Part shown: positions 7,309 to 16,588 of the stretch, in pieces | Numbering within the stretch: the first letter of the stretch is position 1 | Layout: the number at the start of each line of letters is the position of its first letter | Source of the DNA: Rhodoferax sp. | GTDB lineage: Bacteria > Pseudomonadota > Gammaproteobacteria > Burkholderiales > Burkholderiaceae_C | Direction of reading: 5' to 3' | NCBI GenBank assembly: GCA_024235935.1 | Contig: JACKLL010000002.1 | Span: 263,217-327,216, forward strand | Length of the DNA: 64,000 nucleotides | Made by a program: the position numbers and the translations under genes | The notes under the pieces: generated by a model | What the model was told of the DNA's origin: nothing | Databases searched by the model: none | Seen by the model: only the letters and a program-made list of their open reading frames with translations

Positions 7309-8828
7309 ACCTCCGCCCGGATCGGGATGGTGCGCTTCTTCTCGCTACCGAACAGGCTGGTCTCGCCTGTTCCTTCGGAGCAGCCGTTGCCGAAGCTGAA
7401 GCCGCAGCCGCCGCGCACATTGAAGGTGTTCTCGGCGTATTCGCGGTGGGTCGTGGGAATGACGAAGCGGTCTTCGTAGTTGGCAATCGCCATCACCTGG
7501 TACATCTCCTCGACCTCGGCCTGCGTGATGCCGACCTGTTCGAGCACCGCCGCGTTGTGCCGCTGCTCGACATGTTTCTCGCGCTGGTAGGCACGCATCG
7601 CCAGCATGCGTTCGAGTGCACGCACCACCGGCACGGTGTCGCCCGCGGTCAGCAGGTTGGCCAGGTACTTGACCGGAATCCGCAGCTGGTTGACATCGGG
7701 GATCTCGCCATTGGTGCCGACATGGCCGGCGTTGGCGGCCGCCGAGATCGGCGACAGGGGTGGCACGTACCAGACCATGGGCAGGGTGCGGTACTCCGGG
7801 TGCAGCGGCAAAGCCACACGCCATTGCACGGCCATCTTGTAGACCGGGCTGTGGCGCGCAGCGTCCATCCATTTGTCGGGGATACCATCGATACGCGCCT
7901 GCTCGATCACCTTCGGATCGAACGGGTCCAGGAAGATGTCGAGCTGGGCCTGGTAAAGGTCACGGTCGTGTTCCACGCTCGCGGCCTCCTGGATCCTGTC
8001 TGCGTCATACAGCAGGACGCCGAGATAGCGGATCCGGCCGACGCAGGTTTCCGAGCACACGGTCGGTTGTCCGGCCTCGATGCGCGGGTAGCAGAAGATG
8101 CACTTCTCGGCCTTGCCGCTTTTCCAGTTGTAGTAGATCTTCTTGTACGGGCAACCCGATACACACATGCGCCAGCCGCGGCACTTGTCCTGGTCGATCA
8201 GCACGATGCCGTCTTCCTCGCGCTTGTAGATCGAGCCCGACGGACACGATGCGACACAGGCCGGGTTCAGGCAATGCTCGCACAGGCGCGGCAGGTACAT
8301 CATGAAGGTGTTCTCGAACTGGCCGTAGATGTCCTTCTGGATATCGTCGAAGTTCTTGTCCTTGCTGCGCTTGGAGAACTCACCACCCAGGATCTCCTCC
8401 CAGTTCGGGCCCCAGACGATCTTGTCCATCTGCTTGCCGGTGATCAGGCTGCGTGGACGGGCGGTTGGCGTCGCCTTCATCTCGGGAGCGGCCTGCAGGT
8501 GTGCGTAGTCGAAGGTAAACGGCTCGTAATAGTCGTCGATCTCCGGCAGCTTGGGGTTGGCGAAGATGCGCATCAGCAGCTTCCACTTGGCACCCTGGCG
8601 CGGCTCGATCGTGCCGTTGGCCTTGCGTACCCAGCCGCCATGCCATTTCTCCTGGTTCTCCCACTCCTTGGGATAACCGATGCCGGGCTTGGTCTCGACG
8701 TTGTTGAACCAGGCGTACTCCATGCCGGGCCGGCTGGTCCAGACGTTCTTGCAGGTGACCGAACAGGTGTGGCAACCGATGCACTTGTCCAGGTTCAGCA
8801 CCATGCCGATTTGAGCGCGTATTTTCAT
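7305..8828 (-). CDS. narH: Respiratory nitrate reductase beta subunit (Fe-S protein)
   Basis: NarH carries the Fe-S clusters that pass electrons from NarI haem to NarG. The sequence has cysteine groups for four clusters: CIGCHTCSVTC near residue 16, CEHCLNPACVASCP near 184, CRGWRMCVSGCPYKK near 217 (the Trp marks the 3Fe-4S site) and CIFCYPRIEAGQPTVCSETC near 245. I placed the start at the ATG at 8828 (MKIRAQIGMVLNLDKC) because this is the conserved N-terminus; an in-frame ATG 13 codons earlier would add residues with no counterpart in the family. The protein is 507 residues. It follows narG by 82 bases. Confidence 0.95.
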   Translation of the reverse strand: MKIRAQIGMVLNLDKCIGCHTCSVTCKNVWTSRPGMEYAWFNNVETKPGIGYPKEWENQEKWHGGWVRKANGTIEPRQGAKWKLLMRIFANPKLPEIDDYYEPFTFDYAHLQAAPEMKATPTARPRSLITGKQMDKIVWGPNWEEILGGEFSKRSKDKNFDDIQKDIYGQFENTFMMYLPRLCEHCLNPACVASCPSGSIYKREEDGIVLIDQDKCRGWRMCVSGCPYKKIYYNWKSGKAEKCIFCYPRIEAGQPTVCSETCVGRIRYLGVLLYDADRIQEAASVEHDRDLYQAQLDIFLDPFDPKVIEQARIDGIPDKWMDAARHSPVYKMAVQWRVALPLHPEYRTLPMVWYVPPLSPISAAANAGHVGTNGEIPDVNQLRIPVKYLANLLTAGDTVPVVRALERMLAMRAYQREKHVEQRHNAAVLEQVGITQAEVEEMYQVMAIANYEDRFVIPTTHREYAENTFNVRGGCGFSFGNGCSEGTGETSLFGSEKKRTIPIRAEV

Positions 8829-8910
8829 ACTGCCTCCCGCCGGGCCGCCCCAAGGGAGGCAAGCCACCCATGGGGGGGCAACGAATACACGAAGTGATGA
8901 GTGTGGGGGG

Positions 8911-11900
8911 TCATACGCTTTCTCCTTGTGCCTGTGTCGGCTTGACGAGTTCTTCTCCGACCGGTGTGTCGAGCCAGTCGATCTTGTTCATCTTGCGCAC
9001 GACGACGAACTCGTCGCGGTTGGTGCCGATGGTTCCGTAGTAGTTGAAGCCGTAGCTGAACTGCGCGTAACCACCGATCATGTGGGTCGGCTTGAGCACA
9101 ATGCGGGTCACCGAGTTGTGGATACCGCCGCGTGCGCCGGTGATCTCCGAGCCAGGGGTGTTGACGATCTTTTCCTGGGCGTGGTACATCATCACCATGC
9201 CCGGCTTGACGCGCTGGCTGACCACCGCGCGTGCCGCAATCGCACCGTTGATGTTGAACAGTTCGATCCAGTCGTTGTCTTCGATGCCGGCGCTTTTCGC
9301 GTCGTCCTCGCTCATCCAGACGCATGGCCCGCCGCGACTGAGCGTGAGCATCAGCAGGTTGTCGGTATAGGTGGAGTGGATGCCCCACTTCTGGTGCGGC
9401 GTGATGAAGTTGAGCGCGATCTCCTTGTTGCCATTGGGTTTGACGTTGTGGATGCCGACCGTGGTCTTGAGGTCGACTGGCGGACGGTAGCTCGAGAATC
9501 CTCGCCGAAAGCGAGCATCCACGGATGGTCGAGGTAGAACTGCTGGCGTCCGGTCAGCGTGCGCCAGGGGATCAGTTCGTGCACGTTGGTGTAGCCGGCG
9601 TTGTACGACACCGTCTCGCTCTCGATGCCGCTCCAGGTCGGGCTGGAGATGATCTTGCGTGGCTGCGCCTGGATGTCGCGGAAGCGGATCTTCTCGTCTT
9701 CGCGGTGGATCGCCAGGTGGGTGTGGTCACGTCCGGTCTGCTTGCCCAGTGCTTCCCAGGCCTTGACGGCGACGTGGCCGTTGGTCTCCGGTGCCAGTTG
9801 CAGGATCACCTCGGCCGCGTCGATGTCGGTCTCGATCCGGGGCATGCCGCAGGTCACACCCGGGTCCGTCACCACGCCGCTGAGTTCGGCCAGTTGCCGG
9901 ACCTCGGTCTGCGTGTTCCAGGCGATGCCCTTGCCACCGTTGCCGACCTTGTTCATGAGCGGGCCGAGTGCGGTGAATCGCCTGTAGAGGTTCGGATAGT
10001 CGCGTTCGACCACCGCCATCTGCGGCCCGGTCTTGCCGGGAATCAGGTCGATCTCGCCCCGGGCCCAGTCCTTGACGTCGAAGGGTTGCGCCAGTTCACC
10101 AGGGGAGTCGTGCATCAGAGGGGTCAGCACCAGCTCGCGTTCCACGCCCAGGTGACCGACGCAGATCTCGCTGAATTTCTTCGCGAAGCCCTTGTAGATG
10201 TCCCAGTCGCTGCGTGACTGCCAGGCCGGGTCGACCGCGGTCGACAGCGGGTGTATGAACGGATGCATGTCGCTGGTGTTGAGGTCGTTCTTCTCGTACC
10301 AGGTGGCGGTGGGCAGCACGATGTCCGAATACAGGCAGGTCGTGCTCATGCGGAAGTCCAGCGTGACCAGCAGGTCGAGCTTGCCTTCGGGCGCCTTGTC
10401 GTGCCAGACGACCTCGGTCGGCTTCGCTTCATCCTTGCCCAGGTCCTTGCCCTGCACGCCGTGGCTGGTGCCCAGCAGGTGCTTGAGGAAGTATTCATGC
10501 CCCTTGCCACTGGAGCCCAGCAGGTTGGAGCGCCAGATGAACATGTTGCGCGGCCAGTTGTCGGGATGGTCCGGGTCGGTGCAGCTCATCTTGAGCGTGC
10601 CGTCCTTGAGCGCCTTGACCGCGTAGTCCCTGGCCTCCATGCCCGCGGCCGCGGCGTCGCGCACGACCTGCATCGGGTTGGTCTGCAACTGCGGTGTGGA
10701 GGGCAACCAGCCCATGCGCTCCGCGCGCACGTTGTAGTCGATCATGCTGCCGCCGTAGATCTTCTTGTCGGCCAGCGGTGAGACCACTTCGGCCATCGTC
10801 AGCTTTTCGTAGCGCCATTGGTCGGTATGGGCATAGAAGAAGCTGGTGCTGTTCTGCTGGCGGGGTGGACGGATCCAGTCCAGCGCGAACGCCAGCGCGG
10901 TCCAGCCGGTCTGGGGCCGCAGCTTTTCCTGACCCACGTAGTGCGCCCAGCCCCCGCCGCTCTTGCCGATGCAGCCGCACATCATCAGCATGTTGATGAT
11001 GCCGCGGTAGTTCATGTCGCAGTGGTACCAGTGGTTCATCGCCGCGCCGATGATGACCATCGAGCGGCCCTGGGTCTTGTGCGCGTTTTCGGCAAACTGG
11101 CGCGCCACCGTGATCAGCTGCGCGCGTGGTGTTCCGGTGATGCTTTCCTGCCAGGCCGGTGTGTAAGGCGTGTCGTCGTCGAAGCTTCTGGCCGCCATCT
11201 CGCCATCGAGGCCGCGGGCCACGCCGTAGTTCGCGACCTGCAGGTCGAACACCGTGGCCACCAGGGCTTCGCGCTTGTCGCCTTCCTTGCCCAGCGAGAT
11301 GCGCGCCACCGGAACGGTGCGCACCAGAACGTCGTTGGCGGCGTCGCCGCTGACGTTGTGCGAGAAGTTGGGCGTGGCGATGCCGCCGAAGTAGGGGAAG
11401 CCGACCTTGGCGGTTTCCATGTCGGAGGCATTACCTTCCATCACCGACAGGCGCAGCTTGACCTCCTGTCCGTGGCGGGCTTCCTTGGCTTCCAGGTTCC
11501 ACTGGCCTTCGTCCGCGCGGCCATCCGCGCCCCAGCGAAAGCCGATGGCGCCGTGGGGCAGCACCACCTTGCCGCTGTCGTCGAACGCAACCGTCTTCCA
11601 TTCCGGGTTGTTGGCCTGGCCGAGTTTTCCGTTGAAGTCCGATGCACGCAGATACCGATCGGGCACCATGATCGTGGTGCCATCCGGCTGCTGGTGTTCC
11701 TTCAGCATGACCAGCATCGGCATGTCGGTGTAGCGCCGCACGTAGTCATCGAAATAGGCGCTGCGCTCGCCCTGGTCGGGGAAATAGAACTCCTTGAGGA
11801 TTACGTGGCCCATGGCCATCGCGACTGCGGCATCGGTACCCTGCTTGGGGTGCATCCAGATGTCCGACAGCTTGGCCACCTCGGAGTAGTCGGGCGTGAC

Positions 11901-12737
11901 CGCGACCGTCTTGGTACCCTTGTAACGCACCTCGGTGAAGAAATGCGCATCCGGCGTGCGCGTCTGCGGCACGTTCGAGCCCCAGGCGATGATGAAGCTG
12001 GAGTTGTACCAGTCCGCCGACTCGGGTACGTCGGTCTGTTCGCCCCAGACCTGCGGGCTGCTCGGGGGCAGGTCGCAGTACCAGTCGTAGAAGCTCATGC
12101 ACGCGCCGCCGATCAGGCTCAGGTAGCGGCTGCCGGCCGCATAGCTGACCATGGACATGGCCGGGATCGGCGAGAAGCCGATCACCCGGTCTGCTCCGTA
12201 TGTCTTGATCGTGTAGACGTTGGCTGCGGCGATGATCTCGTTGACCTCGTCCCAGCTCGAGCGCACCATGCCGCCCAGGCCGCGGATGCTCTGGTAGTCG
12301 CGCCTTTTCGCGTCGTCCTGCACGATCGAGGCCCATGCGTCGACCGGGTCGTGGGTCTGGCGGGCTTCGCGCCAGGTCTTGAGCAGGCGGCCCCGCACCA
12401 TCGGGTACTTGACCCGGTTGGCGCTGTACAGATACCAGCTGTAGCTGGCACCGCGGGCGCAGCCGCGTGGCTCATGGTTGGGCATGTCCCAGCGGGTGCG
12501 CGGATAGTCGGTCTGCTGGGTTTCCCAGGTCACGATGCCGCCCTTGACATAGATCTTCCATGAGCAGGAACCGGTGCAGTTCACGCCATGGGTCGAGCGC
12601 ACGATCTTGTCATGTGCCCAGCGGTTGCGGTAGGCATCTTCCCAGGTGCGGTCCTCGCCGGTGGTGACGCCGTGTTCACCGGAGAAGTTCTCGCGCGGGC
12701 TGTTGAAATAGGTCAATCGATCGAGGAAGTGGCTCAT
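8911..12737 (-). CDS. narG: Respiratory nitrate reductase alpha subunit, interrupted by one frame break
   Basis: NarG is the catalytic molybdopterin subunit that reduces nitrate to nitrite. The N-terminus shows the FS0 cluster region (HGVNCTGSCSW near residue 50) and the molybdenum ligand region ESADWYNS near residue 220. Coding is continuous from the ATG at 12737 to about residue 1077 (near 9505). There the frame changes: LDHPWMLAFGE continues in another frame as FSSYRPPVDLKTT, running to the stop at 8911. One missing base in the GG after GAG restores a protein of about 1275 residues, normal for the family. Both sides are well conserved, so this may be a sequencing error; if real, the last 200 residues would be lost and the enzyme inactive. 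Confidence 0.93.
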
Positions 12738-12786
12738 CAGTGGCTCCTTGGGAATCGGGGGGGACGACGCATCGGGTGTGCGAGGG

Positions 12787-14442
12787 TCAGGGGTTCTTCA
12801 GTTCGGCGTTCTTGCGCAGATAGAACCACCAGTTCAGCACCAGGCACAAGGCATAGAAGATCGCGAAGCCATACATCGCCATCTGCGGCGTTCCCGCCTT
12901 GATCTGTTCTCCGATGACCACAGGCGCGATGAAGGCGCCGTAGGCCGCGACAGCCGAGGTCCAGCCCAGCACCGGGCCGGCCTGCTGGCGGTCGAAAATC
13001 ACGCCGATGGTGCGAAAGGTAGAGCCGTTGCCGATGCCGCTGGCGGCGAACAGCACCACGAACAGCAGCATGAAGGGCAGGAAGTACTGCTCGGGCGTGG
13101 CGGACTGGTAAGCCTGCAGCATCACCCAGCCGACGGCCACCGAGGCCACGACCATCACGGCCGAAATCCACTGCGTGACAATGGAGCCGCCGACCTTGTC
13201 CGAGATCCAGCCGCCGAGCGGACGGATCAGCGCGCCGACGAAGGGCCCGATCCAGGCATAGGCGAGCACGGCCGGCGCGTTCGGGTTGGCCAGCGTGTGC
13301 TGCAGCACGCCAGCGGCGTCGCGCACGTGGCTGATGCCGAAGATCACCTTCATCGACAGCGGCAGCGCCATCGAGAAGCCGATGAAGGAGCCGAAGGTGA
13401 CGATGTACAGGATGGTCAACGACCAGGTGTGCTTGTTGCTGAAGATCGCAAACTGGGTCTTGACCTGATCTTTCATGGCGCCGAATGCGGCCAGCTTCAT
13501 CATCGTGATCGCAGCGATGATGTCCAGCGGAATCGCGACCCAGATGCTCAGCAGCCCCAGCCCGGTCGGTGCCGGCAGGTAGAAGTACAGCATCACGATG
13601 GTCGGGATGAAGGCCAGCGTGTACAGATAGGTGATCTTGGCGAAAGCGACCAGCGGGTTGCCGGTGGCCGGTGACACGGTCTTCAGGTTGTTCATGCCGA
13701 ACCAGCACAGAATGCTGAGCGGCACCAGTGACAGGACCCAGGCCAGGCCAGCGTTCTGCACCCAGGTCTGGGTGCCGGCAGGAATCTTGCCGAAGATCCA
13801 GCCGCTGTCCTTGACCAGCACCATGGGCTCGCCGCCAAAGGAGCCGAGCAGACCGACCGTCATGACCAGTGGTATCACGATCTGCATCGTCGTGACACCG
13901 AAGTTGCCCAGCCCGGCGTTCAGGCCCAGCCCGGTGCCCTGCAGCCGCTTGGGGAAGAAGGTGCTGATATTGGACATCGAACTGGCGAAGTTGCCGCCCC
14001 CCACGCCCGACCACAGCGCCATCAGCTGGAACGACCACAGTGGCCACTCCGGATGCTGCAGCACGATGCCGGTGCCGATGGCCGGCGCCAGCAGCATCGA
14101 TGTGGTCAGGAAAATGGTGTTGCGGCCGCCGGCAAGCCGGATCAGGAACGAGGCCGGAATGCGCATCGTTGCACCCGAGATGCCGGCGATGGCGGTCAGC
14201 GTGAACAGCTCGGCCTGGCTGAACGGAAAACCCAGGTTCATCATCTGTACCGTGATGACACCCCACATGCCCCAGACCGCGAAGCCGCACAGAAGCGCGG
14301 GAATCGAGATCCAGAGGTTGCGATAGGCGATCTTCTTGCCGGTGGCCTCCCAGAAGGTCTCGTCCTCCGGGCGCCAGTCGGCGATGTCCGCGCCGCTGGT
14401 GGTCGTCGGTGGCGCCGCGGGGATGTTGCGGGTCGTGTTCAT
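12787..14442 (-). CDS. narK: Nitrate/nitrite transporter NarK2 type (MFS)
   Basis: This is a 551-residue major facilitator protein of the inner membrane with 12 to 14 hydrophobic helices. It begins with a hydrophilic tail of about 35 residues and shows the nitrate-porter signatures SGVGGGNFASSMSNISTFFP near residue 170 and GNGSTFRTIG near residue 470. The type resembles NarK2, usually assigned nitrate/nitrite exchange, in contrast to the upstream NarK1, usually assigned nitrate-proton symport. It lies 22 bases after narK1 and 49 bases before narG, so it is part of the operon. The division of labour between the two carriers is known for such pairs but not proven here. Confidence 0.93.
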   Translation of the reverse strand: MNTTRNIPAAPPTTTSGADIADWRPEDETFWEATGKKIAYRNLWISIPALLCGFAVWGMWGVITVQMMNLGFPFSQAELFTLTAIAGISGATMRIPASFLIRLAGGRNTIFLTTSMLLAPAIGTGIVLQHPEWPLWSFQLMALWSGVGGGNFASSMSNISTFFPKRLQGTGLGLNAGLGNFGVTTMQIVIPLVMTVGLLGSFGGEPMVLVKDSGWIFGKIPAGTQTWVQNAGLAWVLSLVPLSILCWFGMNNLKTVSPATGNPLVAFAKITYLYTLAFIPTIVMLYFYLPAPTGLGLLSIWVAIPLDIIAAITMMKLAAFGAMKDQVKTQFAIFSNKHTWSLTILYIVTFGSFIGFSMALPLSMKVIFGISHVRDAAGVLQHTLANPNAPAVLAYAWIGPFVGALIRPLGGWISDKVGGSIVTQWISAVMVVASVAVGWVMLQAYQSATPEQYFLPFMLLFVVLFAASGIGNGSTFRTIGVIFDRQQAGPVLGWTSAVAAYGAFIAPVVIGEQIKAGTPQMAMYGFAIFYALCLVLNWWFYLRKNAELKNP

Positions 14443-14464
14443 GGTGTTCCTTGTGGTGACGGGC

Positions 14465-15721
14465 TCAGCCGCCGAGGGAGAATTCGGTGGCGTTGCGGCC
14501 CATCAGTTCGGTGCGCCGCACCTCGGTCCAGTACATCCAGATCAGCGAGACCCAGACCACGCCGTACATCAGCATGAAGGCGCTCGAACGGATGCCGGTG
14601 ATGTCCATCAGTGCGCCGAACATGATCGGCAGCACGAAGCCGCCCAGGCCGCCGGCCAGGCCGACGATGCCGCTGACCGTGCCGATGTTGTCCGGGAACT
14701 CGTCGCTGATGTACTTGAAGACGCTGGCCTTGCCGAATGCGAAGGCGATGCCCAGCACGAACATCAGCGCAGTGAAGGCGTAGACGTTCAGCCCGATGTG
14801 GAAGGTGGTCGGGCCGTTGATCGTCATCACGGTGAAGTCGGTCTGCGGGTAGGACAGCAGGAACAGGCAGACCCAGCTGACCCACATCACCCACCAGGTC
14901 ACACTGTGGGCGCCGTACTTGTCCGACAGCCAGCCGCCGACGGCGCGCAGGACGCCGCCAGGCAGTGCGAAGCAGGCGGCCAGCAGGGCGGCAGCACGGA
15001 TGTCGAGCGCGTATTCGCCGACGTAGTACTGGACCATCCACAGGCTCAGCGCGACGTAGCCTCCGAACACGATGCTGTAGTACTGGCAGTACTTGAGCAC
15101 ACGGGGATCCTTGAGCATGCCGAGCTGATCGCTGAACTTCACGTGCGAGGGCACCAGGTGTGCGGGATCGCTGTAGCTGAACATCCAGAACAGCACCAGC
15201 GTGCCGAGCATGATGGCGGCATAGACCTGCGGCACCATGGTCCAGCCGAAGGCGACCAGGATGGCGGGGGCCACGAACTTGTTCACCGCGGCGCCGGAAT
15301 TGCCGGCGCCGTAGATGCCCATCGCAAAGCCCTGGTTGCCCTTGGGAAACCAGCGCGCGACATAAGGGGTTCCGACCGAGAAGGAGCCACCGGCCAGGCC
15401 GACGAACAGGCCGATGACCAGGAAGTGCCAGAACTGCGTGGCGTAGGACATCAGCCAGATCGCCGGTACCGTCACCGCCAGCAGGATGGCCATCACGATG
15501 CGGCCACCGTACTTGTCGGTCCAGATGCCCAGTGGTACGCGCGACAGGGCGCCCGTCAGAACGGGCATCGCGGTCAGCAGGCCGAATTCGGTGGCGTTGA
15601 GTCCCAGGGTCTTCTTGAGTGGAATGCCGATGACGGCAAACATCATCCAGACCATGAAACAGACGGTGAAGGCGAGGGTGCTGACGATCAGCACCGACAG
15701 CGCCTGTCCTTTACGGGTCAT
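14465..15721 (-). CDS. narK: Nitrate transporter NarK1 type (MFS)
   Basis: This is the first structural gene of the nar operon, a 418-residue MFS carrier with 12 hydrophobic helices. The signature GLAGGSFSVGTPYVARWFPKG near residue 115 is the nitrate/nitrite porter motif, and the second half contains GLAGGLGGFVLPI. I start it at the ATG at 15721 because AAGGAG lies nine bases upstream on the minus strand; an ATG eight codons further out lacks such a site. It has no long N-terminal tail, as expected for NarK1. An FNR-like box lies about 158 bases (centre to ATG) upstream, which would place this operon under oxygen control. Confidence 0.93.
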   Translation of the reverse strand: MTRKGQALSVLIVSTLAFTVCFMVWMMFAVIGIPLKKTLGLNATEFGLLTAMPVLTGALSRVPLGIWTDKYGGRIVMAILLAVTVPAIWLMSYATQFWHFLVIGLFVGLAGGSFSVGTPYVARWFPKGNQGFAMGIYGAGNSGAAVNKFVAPAILVAFGWTMVPQVYAAIMLGTLVLFWMFSYSDPAHLVPSHVKFSDQLGMLKDPRVLKYCQYYSIVFGGYVALSLWMVQYYVGEYALDIRAAALLAACFALPGGVLRAVGGWLSDKYGAHSVTWWVMWVSWVCLFLLSYPQTDFTVMTINGPTTFHIGLNVYAFTALMFVLGIAFAFGKASVFKYISDEFPDNIGTVSGIVGLAGGLGGFVLPIMFGALMDITGIRSSAFMLMYGVVWVSLIWMYWTEVRRTELMGRNATEFSLGG

Positions 15722-15872
15722 GGGGTATCTCCTTGTGTCATGCAATGACTTTAGGAGTTGCAGTGCCCGATCACCATCCTTCCGTGGTGCAGTGTGGCCC
15801 GTGCGTGCGAACTATGCGGCGAGGGCCTTGCCTCGTTCGGAAGAACTACCCGGGCAACTATTGCCGGATCGT

Positions 15873-15886
15873 TTGCGTCAGATCAA
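15873..15886. promoter_or_regulatory. FNR-like box upstream of narK1
   Basis: TTGCGTCAGATCAA agrees with TTGAT-N4-ATCAA at eight of ten conserved positions. It overlaps the last codons of narL and lies upstream of the narK1K2GHJI operon. If a class II site, transcription would start near 15838 with a leader of roughly 115 bases, which leaves room for NarL sites. I could not identify NarL heptamers with confidence. Confidence 0.5.
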
Positions 15887-16578
15887 AGCAGGCCGCTCTC
15901 GGTTGCAAGCACGGCGGCATGGACCCGCGTGCTCACGTCGAGCTTGCGCAGGATATGCTGCACATGGATCTTGACCGTGGTTTCGGCGATCGCGAACTGG
16001 CGCGCGATCTCCTTGTTGCTGGCACCTGCGGTGATGGCGCGCAGGATGTCGAGTTCGCGCGGCGTCAGCAAGGCCAGTGGCGAGGCGGGGGCACGGGCGT
16101 GTGCCGCATCCGTCGCACCGGCTGCCGCATTGCGGTAGGCGGTGACGAGCTTTGCCGTCATCTCGGGCGCGACCACGCTGTCTCCTGCCATGGCCCGGTT
16201 GATCGCCTGTGTCAGTGCTTCGCCTTCCATGGTCTTGAGCAGGTAGCCGCTGGCACCGTTGCGCAATGCGCTGGCGAGGTCGGCTTCGTCTTCGCTGACC
16301 GTCAGCATCAGGATGCGGGCCTTCGGAGCGGCTTCGCGCAAGGCTGGCAGCGCATCGACGCCGGTGACGCCACCCAGATGGTTGTCGAGCAGAATCACGT
16401 CGGGCTGCAATTCCTTTGCGCGTCGCTGTGCCTCGCCGGCATCCGCCGCATCGCCGACGACCTTGTGGTGGGGGTCGCGCGCCAGCAGGGCCGTCAATCC
16501 GCGGCGAAACAGGGTGTGGTCGTCGACCACGAGGATCCGGATGTCGGTGGCGGGTGCGGACGGGACATGCATGGGCAT
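15883..16578 (-). CDS. narL: Nitrate/nitrite response regulator NarL
   Basis: This is a two-component response regulator of 231 residues. The receiver domain at residues 12-130 has the acidic pair in ILVVDDHTLFRRGL and the phospho-acceptor Asp in DVILLDNHLGGVTG. The C-terminal LuxR-type helix-turn-helix is seen in LTPRELDILRAITAGASNKEIA and KIHVQHILRKLDVSTRVHA. The start is MPMHVPS at 16578, with another ATG two codons in as alternative. It follows narX by 10 bases and precedes the operon it probably activates. It would bind promoter DNA when NarX detects nitrate. Confidence 0.94.
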   Translation of the reverse strand: MPMHVPSAPATDIRILVVDDHTLFRRGLTALLARDPHHKVVGDAADAGEAQRRAKELQPDVILLDNHLGGVTGVDALPALREAAPKARILMLTVSEDEADLASALRNGASGYLLKTMEGEALTQAINRAMAGDSVVAPEMTAKLVTAYRNAAAGATDAAHARAPASPLALLTPRELDILRAITAGASNKEIARQFAIAETTVKIHVQHILRKLDVSTRVHAAVLATESGLL

Positions 16579-16588
16579 TGCGGCGGGT

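Noticed and set aside
10818..12563. A 581-codon open frame on the plus strand opposite narG
   Set aside because: The product shows no motif and is the complement of the highly conserved NarG N-terminal half; a shadow due to GC-rich third positions.
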